From positions 13,353,053 through 13,417,052 of the forward strand of contig NC_133778.1 in assembly GCF_003597395.2 (NCBI RefSeq): 64,000 bases of DNA. The letters run 5' to 3'. The translations under genes were made by a program, and so were the position numbers. The DNA comes from Chelonoidis abingdonii (Eukaryota > Chordata > Testudines > Testudinidae). The stretch's first letter is position 1, and each line of letters opens with the position of its first letter. The notes under the pieces are model-generated. The model searched no databases and had not been told where the DNA came from. It was given only the letters and a program-made list of their open reading frames with translations. This document shows, in pieces, positions 57,139 to 64,000 of this stretch.

Positions 57139-58344
57139 GAAGGCAGGTCAGCCAATTTGTCCCTTGAGAATCCAAGAGGGATGCAGCAAATTGCTTGACC
57201 TTGCTCTGACCACACACAGCCTGGAGTTGAGAGTTTCACCAGAGACTTCCATTGGACCAGAGCTGTGCCTTCTGGTATTTTCATTTTGAAAATGACCAAT
57301 CCAAGTTGGTTAATTACACAAATGGCCCTTAGTCTGACCCCTTAAACAGACAGTTCCAGGCTATTGTGAATTTACTTTCAAACTTTTTGGAAACATGGTT
57401 GATGAAATGTTAGCACACTATGCATTATAGGTTAGTGTTTGTTCTTGCTGCTGTAATTCTGAACATTAAGTTGGATTGCACTGTTTGCCTGAAAAATAGT
57501 TTCTTAACTTCAACACCTATTTTTATATTTCCTGTTCTTTATCTCTTTATTCTCCTAAACTCATGAGTGACAAGTAAGCTACTTCAGTTTCAGGTTAAAG
57601 AGGGCTATGAACAATTCTTTGCCAGATGGCTTGCTCTGATCCCTATAGACAAGTGTAACAAGTTGAATTTCTACTGCTTTATAAAATAACCTCTTTTCAG
57701 ATTCATGGTTTCACAAACCTTATCAGAGAAATCTTTCTGTTACAAACCTAGCTTGGGCACATCTTGAAACAATAACCTACTAATTTAAAAGAATGTCATT
57801 TGAAAGGCTGTATTTTCCAAAAGTACAGAATAAGATCTTGTGAAAAGATAAATGCTTGTAAGTAGAGAGAGAGAGCCATTATAACAGTTAAATATGATAA
57901 GGAATTAATCATCTGTTTCATTTAAGTTGCTGCCGTTTTGTTCTTGGCTGGATTGGAAACATCATTTATGAAGAGCGCTAAACTTAATCATTCTGCTTCC
58001 CCTGCTGAGCTAGGGGAGGGCACAGGGAGCAATGAGGAAAATGGGTACTTCAAGGCTCAAAAAAGCCAAGGACTTAGCCCACTGCAAACATTTCTTTTAA
58101 GGGTACATTTTAGATGATGGATGACTATGGTAAAAGACTCCAGGGTTTTACAATGGCCTCAGGATCCAGACATTCTCTTACCAACCTTTAATTATTTTAT
58201 TTGACACAAAGAAAATGCTTTCCCTGAGAGTTTGCTAAAGAGGAGGGGAAACCTCCATGTTTGGTCAACCTTGAGCTGTTTAATCAATTCACTGTGTACA
58301 TTAGAAACAGAAGGATGAGGTCTTCGGTTGCACTGATCATATAG
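57139..58344. other. Single-copy DNA, no gene seen
   Basis: No coding region or repeat was recognised with confidence. Confidence 0.42.
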
Positions 58345-58560
58345 ACTCATAGACTCATAGGTCAGAAGGGACCAATATGATCATCTAGTCTGACTTCCTG
58401 CACAAAGCAGGCCACAGAACCCTACCCACCCCCTTCTATAACAACACCTAACCTATGTCCGGCTGGGGCTCTAGAACACTCTCTGTTCCTCTGATCCTGA
58501 GGATGTCAGGGACTGAAATGGCCCTGAGTCTCACTTAAAGCAATCTGAAGTTAACTCAAT
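58345..58560 (-). mobile_element. CR1 LINE fragment, minus strand
   Basis: 'actcataggtcagaagggac' and 'caatatgatcatctagtctg' then 'acttcctgcacaaagcaggc' are a characteristic reversed CR1 3' region. It is diverged after about 58470. Confidence 0.65.
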
Positions 58561-59149
58561 AGTCTGCCAACTGGAGCCACTCTAGTCTTCCCATTTTGGC
58601 CTCTGGGAAAAGGAGGGAGGAAGGTAGGGAAGGAAAGATAGTTATGGTATGAGATTGGGATGGTTTGCAATAGTTTCAAATACATAAACTTTAATTTAAA
58701 CAAATGACTGTTTAAATTTGTCCCATTTTACACTATATTAATAACCATGTTTCACTGATGGGAAGTTGTGGCAGAGAGCAATTAACTGACTTGCCTCAAG
58801 TTCCACAGGATGTCTGTGGCACACCTGGGCAAATCAGGAAACCTCCCTCTGCCTCACCATCTCGATCAGTGACATCTGGCTAATGATGCTGTCCGAAATG
58901 GGACTGTTCACAGAGTTTTCCTCCAAAGTAATTTTAGAAATTAGTTGCTATTTCTCTGACTGAAACAAAATAACTCTAAAATCCAGTGGCTAGACCTGGA
59001 TCAATTTTTTTAATATGCTTTTTCAGTGAAAACTAACTTTTTTTAAAACTAAAATAAAAATTTTCATTTTGGTTGAAACATCTCAGTGTTTCCATTTCCT
59101 TTAATATGTCCACAAAAACATACTGGCATTTTTTCGGACAAATCTGTCT
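58561..59149. other. Single-copy DNA, no gene seen
   Basis: A weak MIR-like string lies near 58760-58810 ('cactgatgggaagttgtggc'). Nothing else was recognised. Confidence 0.4.
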
Positions 59150-59281
59150 GTGATGTCAGAGGGGTAGCTGTGTTAGTCTGGATCTATAAAAGCAGCAAAA
59201 AGTCCTGTGGCATCTTATAGACTAACAGATGTTTTGGAGCATGAGCTTTCATGGGTGAATACCCACTTCGTCGGATGCATG
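59150..59281 (-). mobile_element. Penelope-like element 3' end copy
   Basis: The string 'gtagctgtgttagtctggat', then 'aaaagcagcaaaaagtcctg', 'cttatagactaacagatgtt' and 'gaatacccacttcgtcggat' matches the 3' end of the element at 63062-64000 and the first arm at 12.53 kb. TCTGTCT on both sides (59143-59149 and 59282-59288) may be a short target duplication. It has no coding sequence. Confidence 0.7.
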
Positions 59282-60500
59282 TCTGTCTTTGGCTTAATAC
59301 TGCCTTTAGTATCTTGTGAATCTCCATGCTGCCCAACCCTGATATTGTGAGGAAATGTTGACTTTGAGGACAAAGTAACTGATAATTCAGTTCTCATACT
59401 TTATCAGGAAATTATTCCAAGCAAGGTTGACATTTAATGTATATTCACCTATTTATCTCAAGTTTCACATTTTTCAGATGGTATTGTATGAAATAGTCTC
59501 AGTTAGGTGAGGAGGATTCTCATAGGGAAGGACAAATCTGGTGGGTTACAGAAAGAACTAACAAAAACGTCATCCAACATTATATGTGACCATGAACCAA
59601 ACAGAAGAATCAGAAATAGACACCGTGTAGAGTCAAGCACAGGACTTAATTACGCAAAGCACTGGTGGAGTGTTACTTTGCTTATAAAGCTCAGAAACAC
59701 TGCAGAACAGTTAATTACAATAGATTATATAGGGTGCCAAGGATGGAGAGAAGCAATGGGGAGGGAGTTTCCAAGCCCCTGGATAGGTTCCAGCAACAAG
59801 ACAAGATAAGCACAATATGCCAATGGTTTAAAAGATTACATAATGGCTCCACCCATGGTTTAAATTAACATATTGCTAAAACACAGGTAATTACCCTTAA
59901 ACTATTTTTATTAAAGTATATAGGTTAAATTTAAATTTTGGGGTCCAGGGGAATGAGGTAGCAGCTCTCCTGGTTGACCAACAGGTACATTTCTGGAGTT
60001 TTAAAGAAAAAAAGCAGTAATTAGTATTTACAAATAACAATTGTTTATAGTTTTACTCTTGTATTGCTGTGAACTAGGACTGGCATCTATGAAGAAGGAT
60101 ACATTTGTGAAGGAGGAGGACACTCGCGATCCCTTTCCTGCACTGGGGAGTAAACATTGAGGCCCTTCTCAGCGCTTTGTGTGTCTATAACTCATAATAA
60201 AGACACCCAAATACTACTCCCCATCCGGAGTTCTGCTGACTCTGCCTATCTAGTTAAAACAAAGCAAATGTGTTTCTTGTTTATTCAGGTTTTTTTAGCC
60301 ATACATTGTTTTTTGTTAGCTAGGCCTCAAACAACGCTGTAAAATTCAGGCCTATGTAAAAAGTCCAAGCAAAAACTGTGATTAAATCTTATATACACAT
60401 TAATGAATTTTGGCCCTTCACAAACCTTTTTGAAGGTTTCTGGGAATATTCAGATGTTTTCACACTACTAATTTCTGGTTGGCAGTGGAACTAGAAGTTA
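59282..60500. other. AT-rich single-copy DNA, no gene seen
   Basis: An open frame at 59507-59809 shows no recognised motif. No repeat was identified. Confidence 0.4.
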
Positions 60501-60508
60501 GTGAGTGA

Positions 60509-60546
<38 letters not shown>

Positions 60547-60557
60547 ATATATATATA
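60501..60557 (+). repeat. Microsatellite (GT)n-(ATGT)n-(AT)n
   Basis: About 30 bases of GT/GA-type repeats, then 4 ATGT units, then AT. Confidence 0.95.
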
Positions 60558-60754
60558 ATCACATGAAAATGCCACTTCACCCAGTATTTGCAGCGCACAA
60601 AATCTTTCAAGATTTCCAGTGGAATTTTTGCAAACCTGAGAGGTTCAGATAGTGTGGATAATCTGGATTTAATCAGAACTCCATTCTTGAGAGGCTTGCC
60701 TATCCTTGGCTTCTGAAACAATTCCTTAAACACAGGAGGGAGTTCAGGGGTGTA

Positions 60755-60880
60755 GGGTGACCATACAGCAAGTGTGAAAAATCGGGACGGGGGTGGGGGG
60801 TAATTAAAGCCTATATAAGAAAAAGTCCCCCAAATCAGGACTGTCCCTATAAAATTGGGACATCTGGTCACCATACATGG
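60755..60880. mobile_element. MITE with 'gggtgacca' inverted termini
   Basis: The left end TAGGGTGACCATAC pairs with the right end TCTGGTCACCATA. The interior contains 'aaaaatcgggacgggg' and the inverse 'aattgggacatctgg'. The TA at each end suggests insertion at a TA target, as in Tc1/mariner-type elements. It is non-coding. A second copy is at 44988-45092. Confidence 0.6.
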
Positions 60881-63061
60881 GTGCCATGTATACATTTTAT
60901 GTTTGTGGAGCCAGGGTGAAATGGCTGTAAGCTAGCCATAAGTGCCACTCCGGAGAATGAGTATCCCCCTCTGAGTAGCAGACCTCCTTAGTAGATGCAG
61001 ACAGTGTAGACATCTGTACATTAATCCCCTTCACCCTGCCCCTTCTTCCCCGAAGGGCCCCCTGATGCAGAGGGCTTTTCAAAGAGTTTAATGGCCAGGC
61101 TGCGCCCACACCTGATTGGCAGTCATCCTGCAGCTGTACCAGGATAGGGGAATGAAAAGGCCTCCACTCAGCCTCTGCTATGGGTTCTGTGCCCTCACAG
61201 TCATGAATAGGGAGCTGAATTGTGAATATCTACGGCACAGATATGATGCTCCAAACTACAGTATTTGGGAAATGGGTTTCAGAGAATAAGTTTCACTGGG
61301 GAAAATTGACTTTTCATTGAAAAACTCAAACTTTGTGGTTGCCTCAAAACAAAAATGGCCAAAAACCGCTGGCCAAAATAATCAATTTTTAGTTTTCCTG
61401 AACAAAATTCAAAATCTTTGAGGAAAGCAGACTCTGTCCACAAAAATATTAATTTAGTAAAAAACCTGATTTTTCCATCAAAAATATCCTAGATGGAAAA
61501 TTTTGACCAGTCTAATCACAGGGCCCTAAATCTTTGTATTCATATTTGTATACAAGATGGTTTTGTTCATTGTTATATCTGAGTGTGTTCTGTAATGGTT
61601 TGCTTTTGTGACATATTGATACAAAAATTATAACCTCAGTTTAGTTCTCTTCTAATGCACAAAAATACCCAACACGACTTTAATTTTCTGTTGTAAATTT
61701 TAATCTAACTCATTGATTTCTTTGGAGATGGTGTTCAAATGAAAATTCACTGAACAAAATTGTATAGTCTAATTTTCCATTAAAATCAGGAAAAAGCTAT
61801 TTTTAAATTAGTTCTAACATCTTTTTGCTAGTACACTAGGGTTTTTACGTCTCAAATTAAAAAAAAAAACATGAAAATGGCAGCAGTTCCATAGGGGAAG
61901 GAAAATGAAGTGTTTTATTTAAAAACTGTGTTTAGTTCTTGGGTTTTTTTGCAGTCTCCGAGGACAGCTATGGTCAGTGCAAACCTAATCAAGTCCATTT
62001 TTTTTCACAAGGGCCAAGCCAAATGTCATGTCAGGCTTGGATCTGGTCCCTAGAGTAAATGGTAGTAGCTGTTCATTTATATGGCTCGGATTGTCTGATT
62101 GAACAAACGTCTCAGAGACTGATGCAGTCACTTATGCTTCTACTTTTCCAGAAATTTGGCAAAATGACTCTATTCAAGTCTTCAGACAAACGTGGAAGTT
62201 AGCTAAACTTCTAGGATTGTATAGGGCATGAATTATATTGACCACTGTTTCCCCCAAAATGTCAGCCTCGATAATCCCAGAAGGATGGGTGGTTTTATGG
62301 ATAGAGGCTAGTGAGAAGTTATTGCAATGGAAATAAATACTGACTGTGATTTTCATTTGTAAAGGTATATGACTGTAAAGCCAGCACACATTTTTTACTT
62401 ATTTAAAAGCCATATTGTCTTCCATTTACTATCAACGGTTGTGGTTATTGCTAGTATTTACTTTTACAGTTTCCCAAATTGGACTAGGCACCTGTAAATA
62501 AACAGTGTATACATACTACATAGAGTCCAAATTTTACTGCCTTGTGGCAGCTCGGCTTTATTGATAACTTAAATAACTCAGCAGAAACCTCCACTTAAAC
62601 TTTCTCCCCAAGCTTGGCTGTTGATATAGTTTTCCATGCAGGAACTCTGTCACTGACCCTAATCCCGTCTGTTCCTGATAGAGTTTCCAACCACTCTCAT
62701 TTCAGGGTTGAGCTAACAGAATTGCACTGCAGTATTTATACTGTACCATCATGCACTTCATGACAGGGATGAATCCATTTGCCTATGAAGGGTTTCAGAC
62801 TCTGCCATCATGTTATAGCCCTTCACAGAACAAATAGAGATAGTCCATAAGGAGTTCACAATCCAAATTTTAGCATTGGTGCAGCTTTGGGCAAACACTT
62901 GGGTATTCCTTTTGCAGGGGCATTCATCTCCTCCCAAACCTTTAACTTGAAACTCAAGCCAAACCTTTCTGAAAAGGTTTCATCAGTTGCTTTACCTCCA
63001 TATTTTGGCAATGACTGGAAAGAGGAGTGATGAAACAATGTGAGAGGCTTCACTGTCCTTA
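60881..63061. other. AT-rich single-copy DNA, no gene seen
   Basis: No coding region was recognised. A weak SINE-like string ('gagttcacaatccaaatttt') lies near 62850. Confidence 0.42.
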
Positions 63062-63394
63062 TGAAAGCAGCAGAGAGTCCTGTGGCACCTTATAGACTAA
63101 CAGACGTTTTGGATTATGAGCTTTCGTTGGTGAATACCCACTTCGTCAGATGAATGTAGTGGAAATTTCCAGGGGCAGGTATATATGTGCTAGCAAGCAA
63201 GCTAGAGATAATGAGGTTAGTTCAATCAGGGAGGATGCAGGGCCTGTTGCTAGCAGTTGAGAGTGTGAAAACCAAGGGAGGAAGAACTGGTTTCTGTAGT
63301 TGGCAAGCCATTACATTCTTTGTTGTGTAACCCTGAGTGATGTGGGTCAAATTGCAGATAAATGAAGCTCCAGCAGTTCTTCTCTTTGAATCTG

Positions 63395-63708
63395 CGTCCT
63401 GAATCTTTTTGCTGCAGGATGGCCACCTTAAGGTGCTGTCTATAGTGTGCCAGGGAGTTGAGTCCTCCTACAGGTTTTTTGTATATGATTCCTTCCTACA
63501 TCTGATTTGTTGTCCATTATCCTTTTCCGTAGAGAACGTCAGTTGTGCGATGTACATACGCGAGGTGGGCATTGCTGGCATATACGGCGCATATAACATT
63601 GGTGGACTTGCAGTGAATGAACGGTGAGTTGGGTGTCGATCTGTTAGGTCCTGTGATTATGGTGGTGCGGTTAGATATGTGGGCAAGTTGGTATCGGGTT
63701 TGTTGCAT
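63395..63708 (-). pseudogene. GIY-YIG endonuclease remnant of the Penelope protein
   Basis: The GIY-YIG nuclease nicks the target DNA for insertion. On the minus strand 'CKSTNVICAVYASN' and 'AYVHRTTDVLYGKG' stand where the family has a zinc-binding Cys pair followed by 'VIY.I.C..C...YIGQTG'. The 'GIY' and 'YIG' halves are thus seen as VIC and YVH, both altered. After this the frame shifts. The expected Arg and the 'HF...GH' segment can be traced in other frames near 63420-63500. The enzyme is dead. Confidence 0.6.
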
Positions 63709-63734
63709 GGTTTGGTTTCCTGAGCTAAGGTCTA

Positions 63735-63970
63735 CTATGGTGCGTGTGAGTTGCTGGTAGATAGGTTTTCAGGGTGGGCAGTTGGCTGTGGCAAGCATTG
63801 CGGTCCACCCAGCCTGTGAATGTTGGCGGCATTTGTCCAGGATTGGGTTGTAGAAGTCCTGATTGATGCGTTGGAGGGGTTTGCTTTAGGCTGTATTGTG
63901 ATGGCCAGTGGAGTCCTGTTTGTTTTTCTGTCTTGGGTTTGTCTTGGCAGAGGGGGCTTTGAGTACACGT
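63735..63970 (-). pseudogene. Penelope protein remnant, RT to endonuclease linker
   Basis: A 77-codon open piece. 'NRTPLAITIQPKANPSNASI' resembles the post-RT 'VPLVITYNP....I..II' segment of Penelope proteins. Surrounding frames are shifted. No catalytic motif is within this piece, and the assignment leans on the adjacent endonuclease remnant. Confidence 0.5.
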
Positions 63971-64000
63971 CTGGCTCTGTTGATCTTCCTTACTATTCCC

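Larger units (their letters stand above)
63062..64000 (-). mobile_element. Penelope-like element, 3' half, runs off the window
   Basis: Penelope-like elements encode one protein with a telomerase-like RT followed by a GIY-YIG endonuclease. On the minus strand this piece holds the region after RT, a degraded endonuclease, and the 3' end sequence (63062-63160) shared with the short repeats at 12.53 and 59.15 kb. The copy lacks the last roughly 40 bases of the family end ('gtagccctgttagtctgga' type) and begins abruptly at 63062. RT itself must lie beyond 64000. Confidence 0.72.

Noticed and set aside
59507..59809. A 100-codon plus-strand frame
   Set aside because: No domain, no repeat relation and no supporting context.
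63409..63627. A plus-strand open frame of 72 codons
   Set aside because: It is the antisense of the Penelope endonuclease remnant.

Overview
The window looks like non-coding chromosomal DNA of a sauropsid vertebrate, most likely a turtle. The reasons are many decayed CR1 LINE copies, MIR/CORE-SINE remnants, a Penelope-like element with its characteristic terminal repeat, several short inverted-repeat DNA elements, Ty3/gypsy retrotransposons and AT-rich single-copy DNA. The species call is inference from repeat content. I found no host protein-coding exon, tRNA, rRNA or CRISPR array that I could support. All recognisable coding sequence belongs to transposable elements, and nearly all of it is broken by stops or frameshifts.

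Layout. 1-9 kb: AT-rich single-copy DNA with short DNA-transposon-like repeats, a CR1 tail, a GC-rich 262-bp insertion flanked by a 14-bp duplication, and a small L1/Tx1 LINE fragment. 9.0-9.5 kb: a probable solo LTR. 12.5 kb: a short Penelope-end copy with an inverted half and its own target duplication. 15.8-16.5 kb: an inverted-repeat element with internal tandem repeats. 20.75-22.86 kb: the longest CR1 copy. 23.66-33.19 kb: a Ty3/gypsy element with two LTRs, a zinc-knuckle Gag with a SCAN-like stretch, an aspartic protease motif, an assembly gap, an unexplained CpG-rich block, then integrase, reverse transcriptase and RNase H. 41.4-43.5 kb: two CR1 copies meeting tail to tail. 48.4, 51.3-52.7 and 54.1 kb: further CR1 pieces. 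54.35-56.94 kb: a second gypsy-type element on the minus strand with a perfect 5-bp target duplication but almost no 3' LTR. 56.94 kb: a hAT-transposase-like fragment. 63.06-64 kb: the 3' part of a Penelope-like element with a degraded GIY-YIG domain, running off the window.

The main observation is the gene order of the 23.66-33.19 kb element. Integrase lies upstream of reverse transcriptase, which is the reverse of normal Ty3/gypsy elements and is the hallmark of the Gmr1-like group. Its Gag also carries a SCAN-like segment, which fits the known origin of vertebrate SCAN domains from Gmr1-like Gag. The second useful point is that three dispersed repeats (12.5, 59.2 and 63.1 kb) are all 3' ends of one Penelope family. 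Repeat-family names were assigned by eye, and no database search was possible.
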